Below, one piece after another: positions 1 to 7,450 of a stretch of 11,728 nt of DNA. The notes below the pieces were generated by a model, which worked only from the letters and a program-made list of their open reading frames with translations, was not told where the DNA came from and did no database searches. Position 1 is the first letter of the stretch. Every line of letters begins with the position of its first letter. This stretch comes from B16-G9 sp964455635 (GTDB taxonomy: Bacteria > Bacteroidota > Bacteroidia > Bacteroidales > F082), in assembly GCA_964455635.1 (NCBI GenBank), contig CAYVWX010000089.1, positions 1-11,728 on the forward strand, written 5' to 3'. The position numbers and the translations under genes were made by a program.

Positions 1-1
1 T

Positions 2-47
2 GTTTTGTCATGATTTTCGGCTTCGCCATCGAAAATCACGCCAAAAC
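2..47. repeat. Long imperfect inverted repeat (hairpin) at the window edge
   Basis: Bases 2-7 (GTTTTG) pair with 42-47 (CAAAAC). After a 3x3 internal loop, 11-19 (TGATTTTCG) pair perfectly with 30-38 (CGAAAATCA). The loop itself contains GGC-TTC-GCC. A two-part stem of 15 pairs with an internal loop is unlikely by chance. It lies directly outside the REP-like element at 69-155 and may be another module of the same repeat cluster, but I cannot tell because the window starts here. It could also be a terminator for a gene to the left, although no T-run follows it on either strand. Confidence 0.6.
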
Positions 48-68
48 GGATATCACATTTTTCTTGAT

Positions 69-155
69 ACCCCGGGTGTTAGCCCGGGGTTATAATATGC
101 CACCCCTTCGGGGTTCTTTTTAATCATGCTGTGTATTTAATTTTCGCCATGAGTG
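69..155 (-). repeat. REP-like palindromic element, left copy (inverted relative to the copy at 11645)
   Basis: Read on the minus strand from 155, the element shows a boundary box CACTCATGGCG (145-155), ten AT-rich bases, ACACA (130-134) and GCATGATTA (121-129). Next come a small hairpin, ACCCC-GAA-GGGGT (102-114), an AT linker (91-101) and a large perfect 8-bp hairpin, ACCCCGGG/CCCGGGGT (69-76 with 83-90). The same modules in the same order occur at 11645-11728 on the opposite strand. Palindromic units of this look are scattered through Bacteroidota genomes and resemble REP sequences mobilised by single-strand (Y1/RAYT) transposases; that link is inference, and no transposase is visible here. 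On the plus strand the GGGGT-TCTTTTT end could also act as a weak terminator. Confidence 0.7.
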
Positions 156-180
156 CTTCATCTGTTTTTAATTTTGAATT

Positions 181-270
181 GGCGCCCTGAAAGGGCAGCC
201 TATTTCAACAAAAGGCAACGCCTTTTGGCCTATACCGCAACCTGACATACGCCCTGAAAGGGCAGCATAA
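181..270. repeat. Second repeat type: triple-hairpin GCCCTGAAAGGGC array
   Basis: Three hairpins lie in a row. At 181-200, GGC-GCCCT-GAA-AGGGC-(A)-GCC forms eight pairs with one bulged A. At 209-227, CAAAAGGC-AAC-GCCTTTTG forms a perfect 8-bp stem with a 3-base loop. At 251-263, GCCCT-GAA-AGGGC repeats the first core, and CGCCCTGAAAGGGCAGC and TACGCCCTGAAAGGGCAGCA surround the two copies. The plan of small hairpin, larger hairpin, small hairpin parallels the element at 69-155, but the sequence is different. I know the CGCCCTGAAAGGGCA motif as a recurrent intergenic sequence in Bacteroidota genomes. The rest of the gene-free stretch, 271-361, shows nothing I can name. Confidence 0.65.
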
Positions 271-361
271 TGAATACGACAACGTTAGAAAAGTTTTATT
301 GTCAGTTTTCATCAGCTTATTATGATACACCGTATAAGAACCCTTCTTAAAGTATCCTTAT

Positions 362-3300
362 CTATTTTGTAACGACAAGCTTTTGGGTACGAACGTTGTC
401 GCTGTTTCGTATTTCCACCGTATAAATACCCGGTTTTAGGGTAGAAATATTCATCGTTACTCTGTTTTGCCCTTTAACGGTTTCTTTTATTTGCTGCAAC
501 GCCATCCTGCCGGCCATGTCATATACCGATAGGGTGGATGCTTCTTCTTTTTTGCCGGAAAATATGATGGTAACCTGTGTTGATGCCGGATTTGGAAAAA
601 GTACCGGAGACAAATTATATCCCTTGTTCTCGCTCAATCCTGTCCAGGTATAGGATACATCAAAAAACGACAGTATTTCGGCCATATAACCTGCTTTGTT
701 ACATGTTTCGTTGTCATCAAGCCCGCCAAACTCAAAAGTACTTCCAACCGTTTTGTAGGTATCGTTATAATAGGTTACAACCGCATTTTCATGGGGTGTT
801 GTGTTGTACATCAGCAATCCGGCCAGACTGTCGGGTTCAATTTCATCAATATAATTATTGGCGCCGCTGTATTTAAAACCGTAATTGTTCATAAAGTTAT
901 TTTGGTCGCCGGCTATGGAGTCGAGAAAATCAGTTCCATCATCCAGTCCGTGAATATGAAACATAGGATGCACGGGAGTAGGATTATCATAAGCCCAGGT
1001 GTCGCCACCTTCCATGTAAATACGGCCTCCCTGGTTTAAAAAACCGGCCAGTTTGGTTCCTTCGGCGTTGCTTAATACATAGTTATCGCTATAAATTCCC
1101 AGGCACACAAAAGCACATTTATAATCGTTTAGGTTGTCAGGAATTTCGGTAACCATTTCTGAGGGAGTGGTTAAAATATTTAAGCATTGAACCATTGAAT
1201 CGGGCGAAATGGTGGAAGCGGCGAGGTCGATAATAACCACCGGTTTTTGCCCTACAATCACACTAAAGCTGTCGGCACCGCTGATGCTGTTATCGGCAAC
1301 CCAGTTAAAGTTAAACAGGGCAATGGTAGCGTCAGGCGTGTCGGCATCTGCCGTTACGCTGTAACTGTTTACAGCACTGGAATCGGGAGCGAGGTTGCCA
1401 TAGGAGGCGGCAGGGCTGTTTACCGTAATATATTGATTTGCCGATGAGAGCAGCCCCTGAATGTTGGTTGCCGGTGCTGTTCCGTTGTTTTTCATGGTAA
1501 TGATAAAATCGGCTGTTTCGCCCGGATCAAGTTTTCCGTTTCCATTTCCGTTGGCATCATCCACAGAGTAAGAATCCATAGTAAGATTGGGAGCATGAGC
1601 TGTTTCGGTAAAGGAAGAGTTTGTGGTATCGGTGCCATAAACCGACCTCAACGAAAAATGGATGATATGTCCGTCGGGAATAGCGGTTGAGGCCAAAATA
1701 CGGAAAGCATTTTGAATTAGAACGGAATCGTGGGCTGCTATCAGGCCATAATTTTCGGTGCTGTCCTCCAAAGTTACATAAGGGTCGTTATTGACTGAAA
1801 GGGTAACCATAACGCTGTCGGCATCCACATCACCAACATTTTCCATTGATACGGAAAGGTCGGTTTCTTCGCCAAAATCAATTTGGCCGTTGCCGTTACC
1901 GGTCGTGGTATCGTTAACCCAATGGTATTGGTAGGTAACAAAAGCGCCATCGGAAGGAATAACCTGGATGGTAGAAATATAGGGCTGATAATTTTGTGCC
2001 GTTACCACAAAATCGGCGGTACCGGGTACTGTAAACGGGTCGAAATTAATGGTGGCATTACCCAACGAGTCAGCTTGTGCGGTTCCTTTTAACTCACCAT
2101 TCATCGACAAAGCAGCATAAGCATAAGGGGCAACGGTAACCGAAATGGAGTTGGTTCCAATGATAATGGCTGTAGGAACTGTTACTGTCATGGCCTCGGG
2201 TACGGAGTAGTAAATCATCAGTGAAGGATCGCCCATAAGGTTGTAAATATCCCAGTAATAGGGCTCGGCAGAGGAACCACTTTCGGAAACGGCAAGGTTG
2301 CCGGCAAAAACATGTTGATCCATGGTTGTGTACCAGTCGGCATACGGCTCGCCATGGTCGTGCCAGGCGCGGTCGTAGTTACCCAGCCCTGTTTGTTCGT
2401 AAGGGGGTGGGTTTTCGGAGATGGTTCCCACACCCACACCAAAATAATAATCTTCATCCCAGTAAGTACTGTTAGAACCTCCTATATAGCCCAAGGCTCC
2501 TTTGTTGGCAGCGCGCAAAAGCTCTTCGGCAAAACAATCTGTCTGAAATTCGCTGGTAGAGCAACAGTTACCAATCAGCAACCCGTATTTATCCTGATTT
2601 TGCAAGGTGGGGATATCGGAAATGGTAAACGAAGGGTCATACCAGCCGTCGGGACTGCCATGTGCCGTATAATTGGCAAAAGAAACGCCATTGCTGATGT
2701 TTTGAATAATTTGTGCCGAGTTGCTGCCCGAGTTGGGATACAGATAGGTGTGTGAATAAATATCGTGTGCTTCGTTAAAATAGTTAATGGTTCCGTAATT
2801 TATCTGTCCATTGCCCCAGTCGGCTCCGTGGCCGCTATCCATACCGGCAATCATAACCACCGAATCGAGATAAGCGGGATCGGGCATGGTATATTGTTCG
2901 TATTCCAGTGTTTTATCGATGTATGGCTGTAGTTGTGTGGTGTTTTCGGCAGAAAATCTTCCGTAGTACAATTCAGGAAAAATGTCGTTGGTGTATTCGC
3001 AACTGTTTCTGTCGGTTACGCCGTTGCCATTGTTCCACACATCTACCTGGGCAATGTCGCCCACAAACAGGGCAAAAGAAGGTGCCGGATCTTCGTCGGT
3101 CCCCAGATTATACAAATTTTCGAGCCAGGCTTTAATATCTTCTTTGGTTGAACCGATAACATCGGTATAGCCCACAACTACATCAAATCCTTTTTTGGTT
3201 TTCCACTGAATAAAAGGTTGCAGCTGCTCTTCAAACATTCTGTCGGAAACAATGGCATATTTTACGGGATAATGGGTAATCGTGTCGCGCATTGCAGGTT

Positions 3301-4003
3301 TTGAATAGTTTAAAAGGTTTTGATACGTTGCCTCGAAATAGGGTGAATAGTAACGCTTTTTAAGTTGGTTGGTTTTGGCTAAATCGGCTCCTTTAAAGGT
3401 GATTTCAAAGGTGAGGTTTTCGTAAACACGCACCATATTTTTTACCGGATTGTATTGAACCGGACGTATGTTGATGCGTCCTATTCTAACGGCACGCATC
3501 TGTCCCAACACATCAACGGTAACCAACTTCGACTGATTAAAATCATTGGTTTTATAGCTATCTTTATTCCAAAGAAAATCGGGATTGGCCCCGCATTTTG
3601 ATTGTGGCCCCTGACAGGGAATAATTTTATAAGGAACACCGTAATCGCTAAGTTTATACTCTTTAACGGTATATCCCGTAACGGTAACAACCGGTGTTGC
3701 ATCCTGAGGAATTTCAATCAACCGGCCTCTGACGGGCAGCTCGGGATTTCCCACCGTTTGCGATTTGGCATAATGTGCAATTTGGATACGGGCAAAGGTT
3801 CCTTTTTCCGTTTCAACAAAAGCAAACTTCATCCATCCAACCGTATTGGTAATTTGAAGTTTTAAAGCTGATTTTCCCGTTAGTACAAGCGACGATTTTC
3901 CTGAATTGCCTGTTTTAATGGTTCGCGAAGTGGCTGTAAAGGCAAATAAGCCGAAAAGTAAAATGAACAGGCCTTTGGCCATCGAGGTATAAAATGATTT
4001 CAT
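362..4003 (-). CDS. Secreted gingipain-like C25 cysteine peptidase with T9SS sorting domain
   Basis: The 1213-residue protein starts with a signal peptide (about residues 1-26). A gingipain-type propeptide region follows (about 35-215, with GNPELPVRG at 85-93), then the C25 catalytic domain (about 245-600). His448 in YTAHGS and Cys481 in NCCSTSEF are the likely dyad; their 33-residue spacing equals His211/Cys244 of RgpB. The pattern C-x4-F matches RgpB better with Cys481 than with Cys480. Two Ig-like CARDB-type domains (about 690-800 and 805-918) each open with an NGNG...D/L..GE loop. A Rossmann/GATase-like region (about 920-1115) precedes the T9SS type A sorting domain (about 1131-1213; LFPNPAS, LSVYDMAGR, LKPGIYTVEI). 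The protein should cross the outer membrane by T9SS and be attached to the surface or released. The substrate is unknown. The gene has its own promoter and is separate from the operon upstream. Confidence 0.93.
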   Translation of the reverse strand: MKSFYTSMAKGLFILLFGLFAFTATSRTIKTGNSGKSSLVLTGKSALKLQITNTVGWMKFAFVETEKGTFARIQIAHYAKSQTVGNPELPVRGRLIEIPQDATPVVTVTGYTVKEYKLSDYGVPYKIIPCQGPQSKCGANPDFLWNKDSYKTNDFNQSKLVTVDVLGQMRAVRIGRINIRPVQYNPVKNMVRVYENLTFEITFKGADLAKTNQLKKRYYSPYFEATYQNLLNYSKPAMRDTITHYPVKYAIVSDRMFEEQLQPFIQWKTKKGFDVVVGYTDVIGSTKEDIKAWLENLYNLGTDEDPAPSFALFVGDIAQVDVWNNGNGVTDRNSCEYTNDIFPELYYGRFSAENTTQLQPYIDKTLEYEQYTMPDPAYLDSVVMIAGMDSGHGADWGNGQINYGTINYFNEAHDIYSHTYLYPNSGSNSAQIIQNISNGVSFANYTAHGSPDGWYDPSFTISDIPTLQNQDKYGLLIGNCCSTSEFQTDCFAEELLRAANKGALGYIGGSNSTYWDEDYYFGVGVGTISENPPPYEQTGLGNYDRAWHDHGEPYADWYTTMDQHVFAGNLAVSESGSSAEPYYWDIYNLMGDPSLMIYYSVPEAMTVTVPTAIIIGTNSISVTVAPYAYAALSMNGELKGTAQADSLGNATINFDPFTVPGTADFVVTAQNYQPYISTIQVIPSDGAFVTYQYHWVNDTTTGNGNGQIDFGEETDLSVSMENVGDVDADSVMVTLSVNNDPYVTLEDSTENYGLIAAHDSVLIQNAFRILASTAIPDGHIIHFSLRSVYGTDTTNSSFTETAHAPNLTMDSYSVDDANGNGNGKLDPGETADFIITMKNNGTAPATNIQGLLSSANQYITVNSPAASYGNLAPDSSAVNSYSVTADADTPDATIALFNFNWVADNSISGADSFSVIVGQKPVVIIDLAASTISPDSMVQCLNILTTPSEMVTEIPDNLNDYKCAFVCLGIYSDNYVLSNAEGTKLAGFLNQGGRIYMEGGDTWAYDNPTPVHPMFHIHGLDDGTDFLDSIAGDQNNFMNNYGFKYSGANNYIDEIEPDSLAGLLMYNTTPHENAVVTYYNDTYKTVGSTFEFGGLDDNETCNKAGYMAEILSFFDVSYTWTGLSENKGYNLSPVLFPNPASTQVTIIFSGKKEEASTLSVYDMAGRMALQQIKETVKGQNRVTMNISTLKPGIYTVEIRNSDNVRTQKLVVTK

Positions 4004-4028
4004 ATCAAAGTAATTTGTTAAAAAAAAA

Positions 4029-4058
4029 CAAAAATAACAATATAATTACCATTGACAA
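4029..4058 (-). promoter_or_regulatory. Bacteroidota-type promoter of the C25 peptidase gene
   Basis: On the minus strand TTG (4058-4056) is followed, after exactly 19 bases, by TATTTTTG (4036-4029), matching the Bacteroidota -33/-7 consensus TTG-N19-TAnnTTTG. Transcription would start near 4022, about 19 bases before the ATG at 4003. A second, poorer -7 match (TTACTTTG) lies immediately before the ATG and is less likely because it leaves almost no leader. Confidence 0.65.
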
Positions 4059-4141
4059 TTAATGGTTTGCGGGCGTTGTATTTAATTTGTAAAAAATACG
4101 TATTTGGAAAAGATATAAATAGGTCGGGGATTTCCGATAAT

Positions 4142-5422
4142 TTAAAATTCGTTTTCAACAACTCCGGCAATGGTCATTTTAACCTCTTCCAGCCTGTTTT
4201 CGGAGGCTTTTTTAATTTCAAAGACATAAGGAGGAATTTCAATTATCTCGTTTTCCTGTGGAATGCTTTCGTGATAATGCAAAATAAAGCCGGCCAGTGT
4301 TTCGTACTCCTCCGACTGGGGAATTTTAAGGTTATATTTTTCGTTGAGGTAATCAATTTCAAGCCGTGTGGAAAAAATAAATTCTTTTTCCGACAGTTGT
4401 TCTTCTTTGTCGGTATCTATGTCGTATTCATCTTCAATTTCGCCAAATATCTCTTCAATAATATCTTCCATGGTAACAATGCCCGATGTTCCGCCAAACT
4501 CGTCAACAACAATGGCGATGCTTTTATGGTTTTTAATAAACTCGTTCAAAAGGTCTTTTGCAGCCATCGTTTCGGGATAGATATCCACTTTCCGGATGAT
4601 TTTTTGAATATTTGAAGGGTGCGAAAAAATATCGTAGGCATGCAGATAGCCGATAAGGTTGTCGATGTCGCCCCGGTAAACCATAATTTTTGAGTGGCCG
4701 CTGGAAATAAAAAGTTTCACTAATTCGTTGACATCGGTATTGATATCTACGGCTACAATTTCGGTTCGCGGAACCATACAGTCGCGAAGTTTTACATTTT
4801 TAAAATCCATGGCGTTTTGTATCATTTGGATTTCCTGTGTGTTTTCCTCCACCTGTTCGGGCTGAAAATCTTTAATGTACTCATCAAGGTCAACAGCACT
4901 AAAAGTATAAACTTCGTCTTTTAATTTTATTCGGAACACTCTTTTTAAAAGAAACTCGGAAAAGCCGATGTAAACGATAATAAGCGGATAAAAAAGTACA
5001 TAAAACAGCCAGACGGGAATGGCAAGAAGTTTCAGAATGGCATTGGGATTGATACGAAAAAGAATTTTAGGTATAAATTCGGCAACAATAAGTATCAGTA
5101 ATGTTGACAGCACCGTTTGTGTAACAAGCACAAAAAATTCGGTATTAAGAGCTTCCGGAAGCAGTGCCGTGATGGGGCTTTTTAAAATTTTGGCCATTAC
5201 AATGCCGTAACCCACCAAAGCAATGTTGTTGCCCAGCAAAAGTGCTCCTATAAAACGGGAAGGATTTTTGTAAAACTGCGACAGAATACGTGCCGATGAG
5301 TTGTTGTTTTTAATATCAAGCTCCTGTTTCAGACGGCTGGAGCTGACAAAAGCTATTTCAAGGCCTGAAAAAAAACCTGACAAAACAAGGGTTATCAAAA
5401 CAATTATGTAGTCGATGTTCAT
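4142..5422 (-). CDS. CNNM/CorC (hemolysin C) family membrane protein with CBS pair
   Basis: The 426-residue protein has an N-terminal DUF21/CNNM membrane domain with hydrophobic segments at about 3-27, 57-80, 95-118 and 130-156. It carries the family's AEFIPK motif (114-119) after LLLGNNIALVGYG (61-73). A CBS-domain pair follows at about 213-330, with MVPRTEIVAVD and the hallmark stretch VVDEFGGTSGIVTMEDIIEE (305-324). A CorC/HlyC C-terminal domain occupies about 345-424. Family members are linked to magnesium and other divalent-cation transport; the hemolysin name is historical. GldE of gliding bacteria has the same architecture, so that is a possible alternative, but no gld gene is near. 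It is the last gene of the coaX operon, 23 bases after the lptC-like gene. No clear terminator follows in 4059-4141. Confidence 0.9.
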   Translation of the reverse strand: MNIDYIIVLITLVLSGFFSGLEIAFVSSSRLKQELDIKNNNSSARILSQFYKNPSRFIGALLLGNNIALVGYGIVMAKILKSPITALLPEALNTEFFVLVTQTVLSTLLILIVAEFIPKILFRINPNAILKLLAIPVWLFYVLFYPLIIVYIGFSEFLLKRVFRIKLKDEVYTFSAVDLDEYIKDFQPEQVEENTQEIQMIQNAMDFKNVKLRDCMVPRTEIVAVDINTDVNELVKLFISSGHSKIMVYRGDIDNLIGYLHAYDIFSHPSNIQKIIRKVDIYPETMAAKDLLNEFIKNHKSIAIVVDEFGGTSGIVTMEDIIEEIFGEIEDEYDIDTDKEEQLSEKEFIFSTRLEIDYLNEKYNLKIPQSEEYETLAGFILHYHESIPQENEIIEIPPYVFEIKKASENRLEEVKMTIAGVVENEF

Positions 5423-5445
5423 TTAAGCAAAATTAAAAAATCCGG

Positions 5446-6009
5446 TCATTCATTGTCGTTGTCATCGGTTTCTATTTCCGACCGTTGGATATTGTAAATT
5501 TTTCGTTGGCTAAAATCTTCGTTGGCTTCCAGGCTGTCGCCAAAAATTAATTTGTCGGGCCCGGTAATTTTTACAAACGAGCGGGCATAAATCATTCTCT
5601 TTTTTTGATCCCAGTCGAGGTTTTCGGTGTTGAGCTGTTCATGGGTTTCAAAGTTTTTAACCACCACATCGTTTCGGGCTTTCAGGTATTTTTTTTTGGC
5701 GTAGTTAATGCCGTAGTTAGCACGGATAAAAGCTTTTTTATGTTCGTTTTTATCGTACAAAAAAACGGTAAATCCTTTTGGAAACTCGGTATAAGATTCT
5801 TTTCCGTCGTACTTTATCATGACGGGTGCTTTAAGGGTAACCTGCAGCAGTCCCGAATCGGTTCGTACATACTCAATGTTGTAGGCTGTAACTCCCGAGA
5901 TGGTATCGTCGGCAGTAATTTTTTTAATGGTTTCAATATCGTTTTCACACGAAAAAAGCATTATCCCGACAAAAATCAGGACAATGCTTTTTATTAAATT
6001 TTGAACCAT
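5446..6009 (-). CDS. lptC: LptC-like lipopolysaccharide export lipoprotein
   Basis: The 187-residue protein begins with a lipoprotein signal: a hydrophobic run at about 5-19 and lipobox LFSC with Cys21. The body has the LptC/OstA-type beta-jellyroll signature: repeated strands with AVMIKYDGKESYTEFPKG-like spacing around 62-80, then KKYLKARNDVVVKN (105-118), LNTENLDWDQKKRMIYA (126-142) and the KITGPDKLIFGDSLEANEDFS region (about 147-167). LptC links the LptBFG extractor to the periplasmic LptA bridge that carries lipopolysaccharide outward. Escherichia coli LptC is held by a transmembrane helix; this one appears to be lipid-anchored instead. It lies 18 bases after the TPR gene and 23 before the CNNM gene, inside the operon. 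The acidic tail is ordinary for the group. The family call rests on the sequence pattern and context, not on an alignment. Confidence 0.83.
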   Translation of the reverse strand: MVQNLIKSIVLIFVGIMLFSCENDIETIKKITADDTISGVTAYNIEYVRTDSGLLQVTLKAPVMIKYDGKESYTEFPKGFTVFLYDKNEHKKAFIRANYGINYAKKKYLKARNDVVVKNFETHEQLNTENLDWDQKKRMIYARSFVKITGPDKLIFGDSLEANEDFSQRKIYNIQRSEIETDDNDNE

Positions 6010-6027
6010 TTTAAAACAGATTAATGA

Positions 6028-7422
6028 CTACTTAGCCGATCTGGCCGTGGTTTTTTCGTTAATCCAGCAGCCAACGGTATAAGGGTCGCCATCGTTAATA
6101 TTGTAAAAAAACATAACCTCTTTGGTGGGAAAATGTTTTTGATAAGCCGAAATCAGTTTGTTCATCGACTCGGCCATTTCGGGCTCTACCTTTTTGGCTT
6201 TTTTGTATTTGTCAACGGCAGCCCAGTAAGCCACCAGCTTGGTTAAGTCGTTGTTGCCGCATTTGGCAGCACTGGCAGCATATAAATCGCCGATAAAAGC
6301 ATAAGGGGCTCCTTTATGCGGATTAGTCTTTATGGCTTTTAAGGCCATTTCACGGGCTTTTTCGTTGTTGTTTTTGTATTTGTAAATCTGTGCCAGATAC
6401 ATATAATCGTCGTAAACTTTATCGGTATCTTCCATGGTGGTAGCCATTTTGCAGTACTGCATGGCCTTGTCATATTTTTCATCTTTAAGATACAGTTTTC
6501 CAATCAGGAAAGCCGATTCGGGTGATGGCTCGGCCTTATTCAGGTTAACAACGGCATCGAGATAAAGTTTTGAATCGACACATTTTTTGTCGTCAAGAAT
6601 ACTTGTAATTTTTTTCAGCAGTTCCAAACTGTCGGGATGTTCATCAAATTTTTTCTGATAAATACGAACCAGTACATCGCAGGTGGCAAAAGGTTCAAAC
6701 ATGCTTTCCAGCGAACCTTTTACATTTTCGTTAATTTCTACTTTTCTGGTTTTGCCGGCAGCTTTATATTTGGCAATATTGGCATCAACATAATTGCTTA
6801 TTTGGTCGTAAGTGTCAATAACTTCCGAGGGGTCGGCCTCACCGTTTTGAACCATGCGCGTTAGTGCCCTGAAGTAATAAATTAAAACAGCACCTTTGGA
6901 ACGGCCCTTTTGCATATCAACCGACTGTTTTAAAACTTTATAAGCCTCTTTATATTGTGACGGCCTGAATTTATAAATGGCTACCCCTTTGTCTCCCATA
7001 ATTTTACCAACCTGCGAACGACCTTTGTAAACCGGAAAGTATTTCATTCTTTTATCGTACACCATCAGCAGGGTGTCGATAAGTTTTTCTTTCAGAGCGG
7101 CATCTTTTTCGTTTTTAATACGGTATTCCATAATTTTAATACCGTGGATAAGCATGTTCTGGCTGGAGCGGGGGCAGTTGTTAAAGGTATAAATCCAGGG
7201 TTTGATGGCATCGTTTACCACATCGCTTTTGTAGTGACTTTGTTTCCAGTATTTGTATGGTTCAACATAAAGCGACAGGTTGGTAATACATTTAACACTG
7301 TCCTTACCATATTTAGGTATTTGTTGCTGGGGAACCAACTTTTCAAAACCGGAGGTGTTAAAAGCAAACAAGTTAAATCCTGCTCCTAAAACCAAAAATA
7401 ATAATAACACTTTAGCTTTCAT
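6028..7422 (-). CDS. Secreted tetratricopeptide-repeat (TPR) protein, function unknown
   Basis: The 464-residue protein has a signal peptide (about 1-20, MKAKVLLLFLVLGAGFNLFA) and no lipobox, so a periplasmic location is likely. The helical body carries recognisable TPR units: about 303-336 (ESAFLIGKLYLKDEKYDKAMQ), 339-370 (DYMYLAQIYKYKNNNEKAREMA) and a last one (about 373-415) with an insertion around AAKCGNN. Less regular helical hairpins fill 80-260. The protein has six or more cysteines (for example 45, 83, 248, 281, 324, 388), notable for a periplasmic protein. TPR domains hold protein partners. Its place between a beta-barrel gene (28 bases upstream) and lptC (18 bases downstream) suggests an envelope-assembly role, but the partner is unknown. 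No enzymatic motif is visible. Confidence 0.8.
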   Translation of the reverse strand: MKAKVLLLFLVLGAGFNLFAFNTSGFEKLVPQQQIPKYGKDSVKCITNLSLYVEPYKYWKQSHYKSDVVNDAIKPWIYTFNNCPRSSQNMLIHGIKIMEYRIKNEKDAALKEKLIDTLLMVYDKRMKYFPVYKGRSQVGKIMGDKGVAIYKFRPSQYKEAYKVLKQSVDMQKGRSKGAVLIYYFRALTRMVQNGEADPSEVIDTYDQISNYVDANIAKYKAAGKTRKVEINENVKGSLESMFEPFATCDVLVRIYQKKFDEHPDSLELLKKITSILDDKKCVDSKLYLDAVVNLNKAEPSPESAFLIGKLYLKDEKYDKAMQYCKMATTMEDTDKVYDDYMYLAQIYKYKNNNEKAREMALKAIKTNPHKGAPYAFIGDLYAASAAKCGNNDLTKLVAYWAAVDKYKKAKKVEPEMAESMNKLISAYQKHFPTKEVMFFYNINDGDPYTVGCWINEKTTARSAK

Positions 7423-7450
7423 AACACATTATTTAAAAAAATAAATCAAT

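Noticed and set aside
335..349. TAAGAA-CCC-TTCTTA hairpin after the C25 stop, considered as its terminator
   Set aside because: The 6-bp stem is AT-rich and no T-run follows on the minus strand.
2312..2755. Open frame of 147 codons on the plus strand inside the C25 gene
   Set aside because: It is antisense to the catalytic domain, which has intact motifs and matches its family throughout; no promoter or recognisable protein.
4052..4615. Open frame of 187 codons on the plus strand over the CNNM gene end
   Set aside because: Phe/Asn-rich translation produced by reading an AT-rich gene backwards; the minus-strand frame has clear CBS and CorC motifs.
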